Assembly (NCBI GenBank): GCA_946406115.1
Contig: OX291544.1
Location: 30,521,521-30,585,520, forward strand
Direction of reading: 5' to 3'
Source of the DNA: Apoda limacodes
Taxonomy: Eukaryota; Arthropoda; Insecta; Lepidoptera; Limacodidae
DNA length: 64,000 nt
How positions within the stretch are numbered: position 1 is the first letter of the stretch; every line of letters begins with the position of its first letter. Below the pieces are notes generated by a model. That model had not been told where the DNA came from. It searched no databases and saw only the letters and a program-made list of their open reading frames with translations. Shown here one piece after another: positions 1 to 11,226 of the stretch. A program made the translations under genes and the position numbers.

Positions 1-389
1 TTAAACTTTTATTTTTAAATACAGATAATTCATATCTCGTTGCAATGATTTTGCTGCTTTAATAATAAAAATAAGTAATAGGAACGGTTGAGGTGTTTCT
101 TTTGCTATTTCTTCTCTTCGAACGCCATGGCAATGATTCCGAAGCAGTAGAATATAACAGTTTTTTTATAGCCATATTTTAAAACTACATTCAGGTAGGA
201 TAAGAAAATTAGTTGTTATTTTCAGAAAGCTTAGGAACATTGCGAACCCTAGCTTATTAAAATGTATCTATTACGCCCTATGACATTCCCTTATAGCGTA
301 TTGCATTACTGTCTGGAGTGGGGGTCTACTAACGATAAGTTAAATACTACGAAACCAATCTCATGTATGTTTATTTTTCGTTGGTTAAA
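1..389. other. AT-rich flank, nothing recognised
   Basis: I see no coding frame, RNA gene or clear repeat end in this stretch. Elongase B exons 3-6 should lie to the left of the window, so this may be intron of that gene. Confidence 0.4.
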
Positions 390-770
390 CTATAAATAAA
401 ATTTTACTTTCCTAAGCGCAGCCAAAAATCCACTCCTATTTTTGTGTACCGAGTAATATCGATAATTCAAGCAATAAAACTGGACACGGCCTGACAATAA
501 AAGGCGGGAAAATAAGTGTACTCCTATCAACATGTCGATGTTCTTTGGTTCAAAAAATGAAACATCGGCCAGCGGAATTTGACTTCGATAATTCAGTTCT
601 GATGTGTCGGTGGGAACAGTCGGTAGTCTATCTGTAATGACCTCAACTACTAGTGGCTGAATATTAAATGTTTGGCTTATATTAAAACGTGAAAAAAAAT
701 TTACGTTCGTAACACCTTTAATTGGGTTGGAACTTCTACGAAAACCTATAACTGTGCGTTGCGAAGGCAT
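390..770 (-). pseudogene. BEL/Pao retrotransposon protease fragment
   Basis: This is a 126-codon open frame on the minus strand. Near residues 66-92 it reads LADVSFFEPKNIDMLIG followed by a hydrophobic LFSRLL, which matches the retropepsin-like region of BEL/Pao Gag-Pol proteins (usual pattern LADP.F..P..IDLLIGADLF). The rest of Gag-Pol is absent and no LTRs were found, so it is a dead fragment. It abuts the 3' tail of the RTE LINE at 771. The family call rests on motif memory and the break points are uncertain. Confidence 0.65.
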
Positions 771-1657
771 CTTATAATAATAATAATAAAGCCTTTTTAT
801 TTCCTTAATAAGTACGTAGTTACATGAAATATGTTTGCTTCACAGCATGTTGTTATAGCGTGCACTTTAAATATATACTTAATCTATATTATATAAACAG
901 TTTAGTTTTAATAATTGTGTATTAAGGACCTCTTCATAGAGTAAAGGCCTCCTCCATTTTCCTCCACGTATCTTTTGCTTTTTCAAACCAGTTTTCTCCT
1001 GCTGCTTTTAAAATTTCGTCGAGCCATCTCTCCGCCGGTCTGCCTCTAGCTCTTTTTCCTGTGGGTCCCTTCCATGAAGTTATTTTTTTGGCCCACCTGT
1101 CATCACTCATTCGTACAACATGGCCGGCCCACTTCCATTTTAACTTTCTGCTGTGCTCCAGAGCATCAATCAGTTTGGTTGTTTTTCTTATGCATGTACT
1201 GTTTCTTTTATGTTTCAATTTCAGATTAAGAATGCTCTGTTCCATGGCCCTTTGTGTTGTTATTATTTTGTCTCTGGTTTTTCTGTTGAAAATCCATGTT
1301 TGTGATGCGTAGGTAAGCGAGGGTAAGATGCAAGAGTCTAGTATCAATTTCTTTGCTTTAATTGAAGTATTGGACTTCAGGATTTCTTTAAAACACCAAA
1401 ATTTGTTCCAAGCCATATTTACGCGTCTCATTAATTCATCATAGTGTCTACTTTTTTTAAATGATACTTGTTTGCCCAGAAATGTGTACTCATGGACATA
1501 GTCAAGTAAGACACGGTTAACGTGAATTGGTAATTCGTTACTATTTGTCATTATTTTAGTTTTTATTGTATTTAGTTCTAGACCAATTTCGTTGCTGACA
1601 TAATTAATTTCATTTAACATTGACTCTAGTTGTGTTGAGTTTTCTGCAAATAGTATG
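771..1657 (-). mobile_element. RTE-type LINE, 5'-truncated 3' end
   Basis: The minus-strand frame carries the C-terminal part of an RTE reverse transcriptase. It starts just after the catalytic YADD (DIILFAEN), continues through the thumb region (LTYASQTW) and ends with the RTE C-terminal pattern LKWKWAGHVVRMSDDRWAKK ... GKRARGRPAERWLDE. The 3' UTR then runs to an AATAAA and a (TTA)n tail at about 771-791, the usual RTE terminus. The 5' truncation point at 1657 joins a jockey reading frame directly, so the two LINE pieces read as one 295-codon ORF. It is a LINE relic and not a host gene. Confidence 0.8.
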
Positions 1658-2390
1658 ATGTCAAAGGTTCCAAGCTGGTATCCGGGTACACCTGCCCAGA
1701 GATGGCAGCAGTACTCCATATGGGGCCGAACTTGCGACTTGTAAAGCAGCAACCTGTGCCCTAACGTGAAGTACTGCCTCGCTCTGTTCAGTACACCTAG
1801 TTTTTTGGACGCCAGCTTCACATCTTGTAAATGATCTCGGAACTGAACATCGCTGGAGATGTCAACACCAAGGATCCCAATGCAAGAAGGGAGTGTTCTG
1901 GAATTGTGGGACTACAGTAAATGGGGTTTTCTTAGCGGTGAACGCGCAGACTTGTGTCTTTGTAGGGTTGAATCGGACCAAGTTTACCCGTCCCCAGTCA
2001 GAGACCTTGGACAGTGTGGTCTCGATTTGGGACACAAGTTCTCCGCGGTTTTCTCCACAACGGAACGAGGGATGCTTGCACGACCCGTGTAATAAGCGTC
2101 TCCAGTACTGTCATCTGCATAGCAATTCATGTTGTTGATGTCCAACATGTCATTGATATGCAGTAGAAACAGCGAAGGAGGCAGCACAGAGCTTTGCGGG
2201 ACACCAGCATTAATGTCCATGCTATCAGAGCAACTACCGTCAACTACGGTTCGTATGCGTCTGCCGGACAAAAAGCTAGCCACCCATTTGCACAAACCCT
2301 CGGGCACTCCGTAAGATGGCAACTTCGATAGAAGACCCCGGTGCTAGACCCGATCGACCGCCTTCGCTATGTCCAGCTCTATTCCTCCCC
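1658..2390 (-). mobile_element. jockey-type LINE ORF2 reverse-transcriptase fragment
   Basis: Minus-strand frames show, in order, ELDIAKAVDRV (motif A region), LPSYGVPEGLCKWVASFLSG, AGVPQSSVLPPSLF (motif B, normally GVPQGSVLSPLLF) and CYADDST (catalytic YADD). The thumb follows, with VRFNPTKTQVCAFTAKK and later LLYKSQVRPHMEYCCHLWAG. Frameshifts and an in-frame stop in motif A show it is inactive. It is cut at 1657, where the RTE piece begins. Neither the jockey endonuclease nor its 3' UTR is present here. Confidence 0.75.
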
Positions 2391-3228
2391 CATTATATAT
2401 AAAATATTGTTTCATACAACCCAAATATTTTAGGAACCTTAAGTAAACCAAATTTAACACCATCCGGTCATAATACTAAAACTATAACAACTTAAAAATA
2501 TGCAGTATTTGTAAAAAGTTTCTGTTTAACAAAATACAGTTATAAAATGCGAATGTCTTAAATTATTTTTTATTACGATCAATTTTGTATGTGTGAGTCG
2601 CGCACATTTACGCGTGCAAAGCAGGAGTTTGCATGGCGGGCGACCCGTTTACCGATAACACTCTCAAGATTAAAAATAAAAAATTTACCGTTTATATCGG
2701 ATAAGCAGAGCATTAGGGAATGAAAATTTAATCAGTATTCCGATATTTTTGTCTTTTTTATTAAAGTATCATCATAAATACTAATTTGAGTAAACAATTA
2801 TAAAGGCGGAATACATTTTACGCAGTTTGTACTTTTTCACAATGTTTTTTATTTGGTTCGCGCGTTGCCTGCCAGTTTTATTATACAGCTAGTTACCTAC
2901 CTACTTGCTTGTACAATATTCTACTTGCTTGTACATTCCAACTGGAAATCATTTTGCGTCGCTAGGGAATCAAAGTGCAACTTTAATCCCTGTTTACGAA
3001 GAACCAACCAGGTCTTTTTTGAATGTATATTGAATAATAATAAATATCTTTTTTACAGGTTCTGGCTAGTGACTGACGTATGATCGTACCGCTTACAGTG
3101 TGATTTAAGATAAATTTCTTATTGTTTATCTTATAATGAAACACAATGACCAAGTTTAGATCGGTATGAAATTACTTAACTGACTTTCTGAAATGCACCC
3201 TGACCCCCTGTATTATTTATTGCATACT
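2391..3228. other. AT-rich spacer upstream of the gypsy element
   Basis: No convincing coding frame. The 76-codon frame at 2853-3083 has no recognisable domain. The 5' LTR of the following gypsy element should end at 3249, but sequence matching its 3' LTR is absent here apart from the last 20 or so bases. Confidence 0.4.
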
Positions 3229-3249
3229 AGTGTTTTAATTAACATAACA
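3229..3249 (+). repeat. 3' end of a truncated gypsy 5' LTR
   Basis: This short sequence matches the last 21 or so bases of the 3' LTR (ending 6577), finishing in AACATAACA. The upstream 140 bp do not match the 3' LTR, so the 5' LTR is truncated or replaced. The primer-binding site follows at once. Confidence 0.55.
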
Positions 3250-3277
3250 TTGGCGACGAGAAAAAAAATATTAAAAT

Positions 3278-3830
3278 ATGGAAAATAAAGCTGTCAAATT
3301 TCGTGAATTCAGTCCAAAAACTGGCCACTGGGAAAATTACATTGTAAGTTTTGCTACGAAGCACATGGAATTACAAATGACAATTGAAAAAGAGCTAATT
3401 TCTTCACAGTGTGTGGTTAACAAGTTTATGAGACATTTTTAGCTTTGATTGCACCCAAGAAGAATAAGCTCCTCCTGCAATTTTGTATGACTGATCATAA
3501 CCTCCAATATGTACTGTTAAAAAAAGATAAATTGTGTTACAAAGATGTGGTAAATGCTCTACTCTCAGCTGAAAGTGCCGGCAGGAATATTCGTATGATT
3601 GCTGGTACTACAAGCAGTGGACACTCGCGTTATGATACATCAGACATATAAGTTACTCAAGGTGAACCAATGGATACCAATGCAGTGCAATACAAGAAGA
3701 ATACTAGACTTTGTTCTCGATGTGGTGACCGACATGCAGGTGAGTGTCGTTTTATTAATGCAGTATGTAATTTTTGTAAAAAAAGGCCATTTAGAAAAAG
3801 CTTGCATTTCTAAAAAGAAAATAAAGAGTA
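3278..3830 (+). pseudogene. gypsy gag with two CCHC knuckles
   Basis: The start is the ATG at 3278 (MENKAVKFREFSP), 28 bases after the primer-binding-like site. The frame stops at about 3442 and continues in shifted frames. Around 3710-3830 two CCHC zinc knuckles can be read, CSRCGDRHAGEC and CNFCKKR..HLEKAC, the second split by a one-base shift. Gag packages the RNA genome. The breaks mean no full protein is made. Confidence 0.65.
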
Positions 3831-3840
3831 AGAGCATTAA

Positions 3841-4228
3841 TTTTACTCAAGATTTGAATGTGGATTATTTAAATGGAATTTACAATATGGAAGTCAGAAA
3901 TAAAATACCCCCTTATGAAGTGACTTTGCTACTAGAGGGCACACCAGCTATTATGCAAGTAGATACTGGTGCAAGCTTTTTATTAGTTAATCAGCAAGCA
4001 TGGAAATCCATATCCATAGGGACAGACCCAAGACACGTTTCATTAAAGAGTACTTCATTGACATTACGCACTTGGACTAATACACCAGTGATTCTCCTTG
4101 GACAAGCAACGGTGCAGGTAAAATACAGAGATATCTCTTGTGAATTAAATGTCATGGTGGCTAAAGGTACCGGACCTAATCTCTTGGGCCGTGATTGGCT
4201 CACTCCACTTAACATTTCTGAACATTAA
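3841..4228 (+). pseudogene. gypsy aspartic protease domain
   Basis: The frame contains the active-site triplet in QVDTGASFLLV and, about 75 residues later, the flap/end pattern GPNLLGRDWL, both standard for retropepsins. It is in frame with the last part of the gag reading (3599-4228). The next domain is in another frame, so the polyprotein is broken at about 4228. Confidence 0.75.
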
Positions 4229-5103
4229 TTATATATCTAAGGCGAAAAGGCTAGAAATAGATCAGACAATTGAAAAACATAAAAACATATTTAATAAGGG
4301 GCTTGGTACCTATGTGGAAAATCCAGTGGCAATTCATCTTAAAGCCGGAGCTACAACTAACTTTCTCAAAGCCCGACCAGTACCATATGCAATCAGAGAA
4401 CGAGTCGAACAAGAGATTGATTATTTTTATGATATAATTTTCGGAGTGGGCAACTCCAATTGCACCCATCGTTAAGAAAAATGGAGACATTCGCATATGC
4501 GGAGATTACCGGAGCACAGTAAACCAGGAAACAGAGACAGACACATATCCAATGCCAACGGCTACTGAAGTTTTCGCTACCATAGGAGGAGGAAAGTTCT
4601 TTACAACGCTTGATTTAGACAGAGCCTACACACAAGTGACCGTAGACAAAAAGACAGCTCAGTTATTGACCCTTAATACCTGCAAGGGTTTGTACACCGT
4701 ACATAGATTGGCTTTTAGTGTTAAGGCCTGCCCAGGCATATTTCAACGGTTAATGACAGCACTATTAGCAGAAATTCCCGGTGTTGCAGTATTAATTGAT
4801 GATATCATAATTTGTGGTGTAACTATTACTGAGATGAGAATTGGCCTTAACATTGTACTAGATCGCATTAAACAAGCAGGTTTACATCTTAATTTGTCTA
4901 AACGTAAATTCGGCACAGAATTTCTTGGTTTTGTTATTGACTCGAAAGGTATTCAACCATCACCAAGCAAAATGGAATCTTTTAGAAGACACCAGAACCT
5001 AAGAATGTCCGGGAACTATAAGCTTTTCTTGGGTTATACAATTTTTATGAGAGATTCATACCTCATAAAGCTACAATTCTTGAACCACTTCATCGGTTGT
5101 TAG
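4229..5103 (+). pseudogene. gypsy reverse transcriptase domain
   Basis: Two frames together cover fingers and palm: KARPVPYAIRERVEQEID near 4365, then ICGDYRSTVN, FTTLDLDRAYTQV (motif A aspartate), FQRLMTALL and VLIDDII (motif C, the catalytic pair in an LIDD context) and FLGFVIDSKGIQP. The one-base shift near 4435-4450 separates the fingers from the palm. Catalytic aspartates are kept but the gene is not translatable as one protein. Confidence 0.8.
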
Positions 5104-5142
5104 ACAAATCGCAAGATTGGTACTGGACCGAAAAGTAACAAA

Positions 5143-5450
5143 ATGCACTCAACAATGCAAAACAGTTTTTGTCTTTTAATACCAAGTGACAGCTCAGAGT
5201 ATGGTGTTGGTGCAGTATTGTCACATGTCATGAAAAATGGTCAGGAAAGACCAATAGCTGTGGCATCCAGAACCCTGCATACTCATGAGCGACGCTTCTC
5301 ACAACTAGACAAGGAAGCTACATCAAAAATGTTTGGGCTTCACAAATTTCACAACTACCTGATGGGCAGACATTTCACAATTGTGACAGATCACAAACCC
5401 TTATTAGCCATTTTTGAAACTATAGTTCCAGATAATGGTACTCCATTTAT
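5143..5450 (+). pseudogene. gypsy RNase H domain, truncated
   Basis: The frame shows DSSEYGVGAVLSH (first catalytic aspartate), RPIAVASRTL, ERRFSQLDKEA (catalytic glutamate region) and FTIVTDHKPLLAIF (third aspartate), a normal Ty3/gypsy RNase H. After LAIFE the frame runs straight into integrase sequence, so the domain end, the tether and the start of integrase are deleted. Confidence 0.8.
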
Positions 5451-6330
5451 TTCAGCGCAAATGAAATCTTTTTGTCTTTTAACAAAATCAGGCATGTCAC
5501 TACGGCACCATACCATCCAGCTATGAATGATCTGGCAGAACGAATGGTACAGACAGTAAAGGATAAATTACTAAAATTGGATGAAACCTCATGACACATT
5601 AAAATTCCTAACTTGTTACTGGGTTTACGGGTCACTCCATGTACACCAACAAATAAAAGTCCAGCAGAACTTATAATGAATAGACGTTTACTCACACTGA
5701 TGGATACTATACATCCAGATAATCTCCAACATAAAAAGACTGAAACATAAATCATGAATAATGCTCAGATAAAATATAGTCAAAGTAATGTTCGTCAAAA
5801 GTTAATGTATCGAAACTATTCAAGAGGACCTAGATGATTGCAAGGAAAAATTTTGGAAAAAGGTGGACCATCGAATTACAGAATTGAAACAAACGATGGA
5901 GTAGTCGTTAACAGGCACATTGACCAACTTGTTTAGATCAGAGAGGAAAATTCAGAAATAGTAAAGGAAGGAACTGACATTGATAATACAATAGAAAACA
6001 GAAATACTGTTAGGAATGAAACTAATGTAGAGGGAAACAGAATATGATGTTGATGCTGACATCAGTGAGGAGAATACTAAAAGTGCAGAACCTTATGACG
6101 TTGAAGTACACAAAAGTGAAACGAATAGGGATACAAGCCAAGAATATCAGCAACAGCAAGAGGTGATAGAAATCCCTTCAGCGGATGAATGGGCAGAAAT
6201 GTTAAGAATTCCCAGTACTTCAGAAGAAGTTGGTCAGTCTTTTAGCAAAGCAAGAACTAAGACCAAAATACATTCTAGACTCCTGTATCAACGACGTCAT
6301 AACAATAATAATTACCTATTCTAGTTATTT
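5427..6330 (+). pseudogene. gypsy integrase remnant and 3' internal region
   Basis: Following the deletion the frame reads VPDNGTPFISAQMKSFC (second catalytic aspartate of integrase). A shifted frame then gives AMNDLAERMVQTVKDKL, the region of the catalytic glutamate. The first catalytic aspartate and the zinc-binding HHCC domain are missing. From about 5640 to 6330 weak integrase C-terminal sequence is followed by a hydrophilic tail with many stops. Confidence 0.7.
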
Positions 6331-6416
6331 TATTTAAAGAAGTTTTATTGCATGTTTACCTAAAGATTGTTTTTATAAGTAAAGGCTTTCTTAGATATAT
6401 ACTTAGGGGGAAGGTC

Positions 6417-6577
6417 TGTTATGTATAAACTGTTGGTAGTTTACTTGTATAATTTTTGTAATAAAAGATATAACAAAGTAAGTAGATTTAAAAAGTGTCA
6501 TGCGACACATCTGCTCTGTAATGGCTACCTAGCACATTAAACTAGATATTACAAATTGTGTTTTAATAAACATAACA
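6417..6577 (+). repeat. gypsy 3' LTR
   Basis: It begins TGTTATG and ends CATAACA, a terminal inverted TGTTATG/CATAACA pair as expected for an LTR. It is preceded by the polypurine tract and contains an AATAAA-like signal. At 161 bp it is short, which fits Mag-like elements. Confidence 0.7.
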
Positions 6578-6713
6578 GTCATTCTGTATGTATAGCAATT
6601 TTGAATCGACATATGACATCAGGCGTACGTATTCTTGAGTATGTGGTAGCCGATTAGGATGAGATGCAACTTTATACTTGTGACGAGCACGGATACCCTT
6701 TAATTATCGCTGA

Positions 6714-7028
6714 TCTATAATCGGTGGCAAAGCTGTAAACTACCACTTATGTTACTTATATGCACAAACTTATGGCGGCTATCCACGTTTCACTTTCGAG
6801 GTTTATAAAAATGGCCGCTTAAAAGGATCAGTCGGTAGTGATTCTGGGAAACCGGTGAAATGTTTACAATTATCTGGTAGTTTCTTAGGAGGTCATTATG
6901 AAGTGCTCCTTCTTAATACTACGTCCTTTTTAGTATCTCCTAATAATCAATTAAATCGAGATATTGAAAACATACCTGAAAAAGGAGGAAAACCTAAAAG
7001 GGTAAAAAAGGAAGGCCTAAGACTTTAG
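6714..7028 (+). CDS. unrecognised open frame without start codon
   Basis: A stop-free frame of 104 codons runs from just after a TGA at 6711 to a TAG at 7026-7028. It has protein-like composition (YAQTYGGYPRFTFEVYKNG, then LSGSFLGGHYEVLLL) and ends in a basic run (KPKRVKKEG). There is no in-frame ATG. I do not recognise the family. It may be a worn piece of a transposon ORF or chance. It follows the gypsy element by 140 bp but does not read as gypsy. Confidence 0.25.
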   Translation, partial: SIIGGKAVNYHLCYLYAQTYGGYPRFTFEVYKNGRLKGSVGSDSGKPVKCLQLSGSFLGGHYEVLLLNTTSFLVSPNNQLNRDIENIPEKGGKPKRVKKEGLRL

Positions 7029-7085
7029 AACTATCCCGTTCTCAACAAATCTAAGAAACAGCTATTTTTTATCCCATCGCAATTC

Positions 7086-7600
7086 TACTTCCATAAAAAG
7101 TTGTGAAATCGAATATAAAGCAAGTCAGTTAATTTAGAACCTACCTATTTAGGGGAGCAGCTATCCAGCCAGTTTGTCATAAATTGATACCTTGTTAGCT
7201 AACAACATTTTATAGTAAACATATCAAAATTGCATTTTTATTTCTTTAAAAAAAATAGAGTGACATAGCAAACGCACACAGCAACATAATCTTCTAAGTA
7301 ATTTAAATAGTCCCCCATATATGTAGGCACTTTCAAACAAATACAAGCACAGATTGCTAATATTAAATAGATTTGGTTTTATGTAGATTATTTTGCCGTG
7401 TGCAATTGCAAAGTAACTCTTTTTATTAAGGAAATAAAAAAATGTAATATTGATATTATGGATAGGTAATTAACAAGGTATCAATTGATGACAAAGTGGT
7501 TGGATAGCTGCTCCCATAGATAGGTAGGTACTGAATTAACCGACTTGGCTTACATTGGATTTCACAAATTTTGACGGCAGAAGAACTGTGTTGCGAGACT
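7086..7600. repeat. fold-back element with about 125-bp inverted arms
   Basis: The segment 7086-7210 (core GGGGAGCAGCTATCCA.. and TTGATACCTTGTTA) reappears inverted at 7477-7600 (TAACAAGGTATCAA..GGATAGCTGCTCCC) with moderate divergence, around a loop of about 265 bp. No coding sequence is inside. This is the layout of a fold-back or large-TIR MITE. Outer target duplications were not clear. Confidence 0.7.
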
Positions 7601-8209
7601 TGTGCATTTTTGTATATGTTATATACAGATGCTTTCTTTAATTCAAACTGCAACTACAGTATAATTTTGTACTAACGATACTTACTAGTCGTTGGCCCCA
7701 AACTGAGACCTACCGATTTTTAATTTTTACCCATTATTACAAATTGAAATTACCTACATACTTTATTAAATTTCTTCAAAAAGGCATCTCATTGGCTTAA
7801 ACAGATTCATTGCTGTGACATTTTACGATGTCGTATATTTTTATACCTAATTTGATTTCTAAATAAACCATATACCAAATAGCATAACAAGCTGTATACA
7901 AGCTGTATTTGAGTTCGTTTTATATTCCAGAGGCTGTATATTTCAGTTCTATAAAGGTTGTATAAGCGCTAATACAGACCACTGTAACACATTGACATAC
8001 GAACGTACGGGCAAAAACTATTTTTTAACTAAATGGTTGCTTTATCGTTGGTTTCGATCTCTAATAAAGACTTTGATAACAAATAGGATTTTACCCTGCA
8101 TCCCAGGTACCTATTTTGTTTATTTGCTGGGAATAACAGTGTTCACCAGGAATTAGCAGTGAATGTGAATTATATTATATTTTCTTGTCACTGTAGTTAT
8201 TACTTAACT
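7601..8209. other. AT-rich spacer
   Basis: No gene or repeat boundary recognised. A few short direct repeats of AGCTGTAT(A)CAAGCTGTAT type occur at about 7890-7960. Confidence 0.35.
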
Positions 8210-8690
8210 GCGGGGACTAGTGTGGGGATACCATCGTTGCAATTTTTTGCTGGGCTAGTCCTGCATCGCAGCGTGACCAAGCAGCACACCTGACGTGCTG
8301 AGCAACCACTGCGATCGTCCCACGCAGCCGGACCGCGTGCGCACCTCTTGGGTGTTCTGTCACAAGAACTGTTCTGTTCGCCATCTGGGCGACTCTACAG
8401 CGCTCTACTACTGCATGTCAGAGCCGCGCACCTAGCTGCGTCCTCCGTGCCGCCTCCTAGAAGGCGGGATCTACGAACAGCAGACCTTCAGAATGTGATA
8501 AGGTCCTTTTCCTGATTCGGCTTAGGCTAATCCACACATTAGTCGGATAGACTTCGAAACTGGTGTCTACAGCCGGGTCAGTGTCAGCGACGAAGCATCT
8601 TCACGTCGTGAAGACACCGTGGAAGTGGGCTGCCTAGATCAAGCTTAGCTCGGGCCATACGCGAGTGTCCCGGTCCATACACCAAATTAA
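8210..8690. other. GC-rich island of unknown origin
   Basis: About 480 bp are clearly richer in G+C than the AT-rich surroundings, with sharp edges (GCGGGGACTAG at the left, CGGTCCATACACC at the right). All frames contain stops. A near-palindrome CTTCACGTCGTGAAG lies at about 8610-8625. It may be the 5' untranslated region of a LINE, an LTR, or an exon of a non-coding transcript. I cannot choose. Confidence 0.35.
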
Positions 8691-9989
8691 AGACTTTTCC
8701 CTATCGATTTGATAGGCAGGCTTACTGCTTTTGATTCTTTCTCATAGTTAAGTAGACATTATATAATATTTGTTTTATAGCTCATTATTTAAGCTTAGGA
8801 GTTTACTAATCAATAATTTGTTACAATTGACATGGATTGAAATGTGTTTGTGAATAGTAGTCCCGTGACCCTGAGTTTCTCTTGTTTGATTTATCTGATC
8901 TCTTTTACACTAATGTTGTAACGCCCACTGTGTCTGCTAACATATCCGATATACCATATAAGTGCAAAAATAGCCCAAATTATGAAGCTATTTGCGTGAG
9001 TAGAGCCTTATAACAGCTGCAGAAGCAATGGAGAAGCTGTTTTTGTAGAAGAAAACTATTGCACTACAAAGAATTTACTATAATTATTTTGTAAAGATAA
9101 GTGTTCCTGATAGATTTTTTTAGGATGATTATAAAAGAATAGACATATTTTTATGACAATCATACAAGGAGAAGTCGACATAATAATTATAACATTAGAA
9201 CTGAATTTATAATGAGTAGGACTTTGGACTTGGGACAGATAGTTTTAATTGGTAAATTTAAAGAACAAATTCTGATTCATAGTAAAACTGTGTATGTTTT
9301 TCGTTAAATTATTCACGTGTCACCAAAATAATCAAATAACATAAAAAAACAATTATAATGAATACGGAAAGCGTTTGTTCTTAAGAAATTTATTTAGCAC
9401 AAAGAATGAGGTATGAGAGCACAGTGATAATTATTCAAGCTGATAATAGTATGATGCTATTTTAGCTATTGGCTGAAAAATTGTGTTTTCATTTATTCTA
9501 AAATACTTAAAGTTGTACTAGAGTTTTAATATTCTGTTAAAATATCCTAAGGTTACGCGATTCTCTCAATAAAGATTTTATATAGTTTAAGATGTATAAT
9601 AAGTCATAAATCACTCTTATAAAGATAGAAACATTTTTTTTTGACACACTTGTACGTCTTTAAAAGAACTCAAAGATCTAAATGGGCTGGTATATTGATG
9701 TTGAAAACGCTTTCATGCTGCTTGGTTTATTTTGCATCTAACGCAAGCAATGTTATGTTTGTGATTAATTTAACACAGTAAAAAATCCACAAGAAAACAA
9801 GTTAAGTGGGTTTGTAAAGAAAGATTATTTTGCGTTATTCAAATTGAAGCTTGGAGATCAGGTTGAACAGAAGATATCAGGAAGATTTTCGTTTGTGTTT
9901 TAGGTAAAAGAAAAACATATTTAAAAAGTATTTGACGCGCTGACAGACATGTGATTGTGGGGTGATGTTTAAATAAATAATCGGTGGCA
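8691..9989. other. AT-rich spacer, nothing recognised
   Basis: No open frame of note and no repeat ends that I recognise. It would be intron of elongase B if exons 3-6 lie left of the window. Confidence 0.35.
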
Positions 9990-10200
9990 TAGGCTATCCA
10001 TGCTGCTTCAAAGAGCACATTAAGTCGTATATCCTGGCTATGCTGTCATATGTCAGCAGTCATTAAGCTAAGTCAAGTGGCTTCTAACGTCTGACAAGTT
10101 GCACTAGGCCAGCGCGGTGGACTTATGGCCTTAGCTTCCTTCTCGGAGGAGAGGCCTGTGCATCTGTTGTGCGGAATACAACGTTTGAGGCCGCCATAGA
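9990..10200 (+). repeat. LINE/SINE 3' tail remnant
   Basis: The sequence GCCAGCGCGGTGGACTTATG followed by GGCCTTAGCTTCCTTCTCGG and AGGAGAGGCCTGTGC matches a 3' tail very common in moth and butterfly genomes, where RTE-type LINEs and their SINEs end. No coding part is attached. Confidence 0.5.
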
Positions 10201-11226
10201 CTATTTCCTTAACTTAAAATTCAAATAACTGACTTTTTACGGAAGTAAACGCATTACTAGACGTTTTGGATGCACCCCTATACCACAACGGGGCTTACAG
10301 TGCTGATTTAGAGTTTTGGTGCCATAACTGGTCGCCATCTTGGATATATCTGCCTGTGAGCCAAGTTACGTTATTTTTATATTAACATAATTGTATTTTA
10401 AAGACGGTTGTTTTATTTTGCATAAAACCTTTACTTAAATGGGTGTCATGAAAGTCATTTTAAGTATTATTTGGCAAAAATATCCCATGCAGCTAGATTT
10501 TTTTTTATGCAGACTTGTAATTAAAATACTAATAATAATATCAACCAACATAGGTTATTTTGTATATTCACTTGCACATTTTTTTTAATTTTACGATAAT
10601 TTTAATAGACAGTTGAAGCCCTAGCTATTAAAAAAAAAATAGTACCTCCAACGTACCTAAATAGGTCATAATAGCGCTACTGTCCTATGCACCGATAGCA
10701 AATCACGTAATCATTACTACCTGCTTCGGGAGCGGAACAAACACGCACTTTGCTCCCATCTAATGGCGAACCTATCAACGTTTTTACCGAATAGATGGGA
10801 TTAAAAAATCATTTCATACCACATAAAATTCATTTATTTATATTCGTGATACGTTTAATAACAAGAAAAAACTACAAAACAAAAAAAATGCATGCATTTT
10901 TAGGTCAAATAGATGTATCTCGGCTCAGTCACTACAAATAACTGAAAATTTTGTAGCTAGACAAAATGACTGTATTTTTTGCGTTTGCGTGTGGAAGTCA
11001 TGTATAGTATAACTTAACTTATTTTTGAATATTTGGTTAATACGCGAACGAATAACAAACAAACACAAACATAACACTGTTATTTGCCTTTTACCTTTAA
11101 TACAGTTAAAATAATCATTAATTCCTTCAAAGAAGCTGTAAAGTGCTGCGCAAGGTTTACTTTTATAGTAAAAAATGCAACGGATTTACTATTGTATTTC
11201 GCAGGCCAAGCAAAAAATAAACTTAC
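10201..11226. other. intron 2 of elongase B, no other feature
   Basis: AT-rich DNA just downstream of exon 2 of elongase B. No sequence resembling elongase exon 3 (WGWNYQW) was found in it on the minus strand. Confidence 0.5.

Larger units (their letters stand above)
3229..6577 (+). mobile_element. Ty3/gypsy LTR retrotransposon, degenerate
   Basis: The order is remnant 5' LTR end (to 3249), primer-binding-like TTGGCGACGAG, gag with zinc knuckles, aspartic protease, reverse transcriptase, RNase H, part of integrase, polypurine tract AGGGGGAAGG (about 6404-6414) and a 3' LTR (6417-6577). Pol order PR-RT-RH-IN is that of Ty3/gypsy. The primer-binding sequence and protein style resemble the Mag lineage first seen in Bombyx (inference). 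Several frameshifts and a deletion of the RNase H end plus the integrase core make it inactive. It lies outside the coding exons of the elongase genes. Confidence 0.85.

Noticed and set aside
11080..11226. Extension of elongase B past exon 2
   Set aside because: The donor ACG|GTAAGT at 11226 matches the gene A structure, so the rest is intron.
1..11226. Elongase B exons 3-6
   Set aside because: Searched by eye for WGWNYQW, HVYHH and WWKKY equivalents on the minus strand and found none in this interval.
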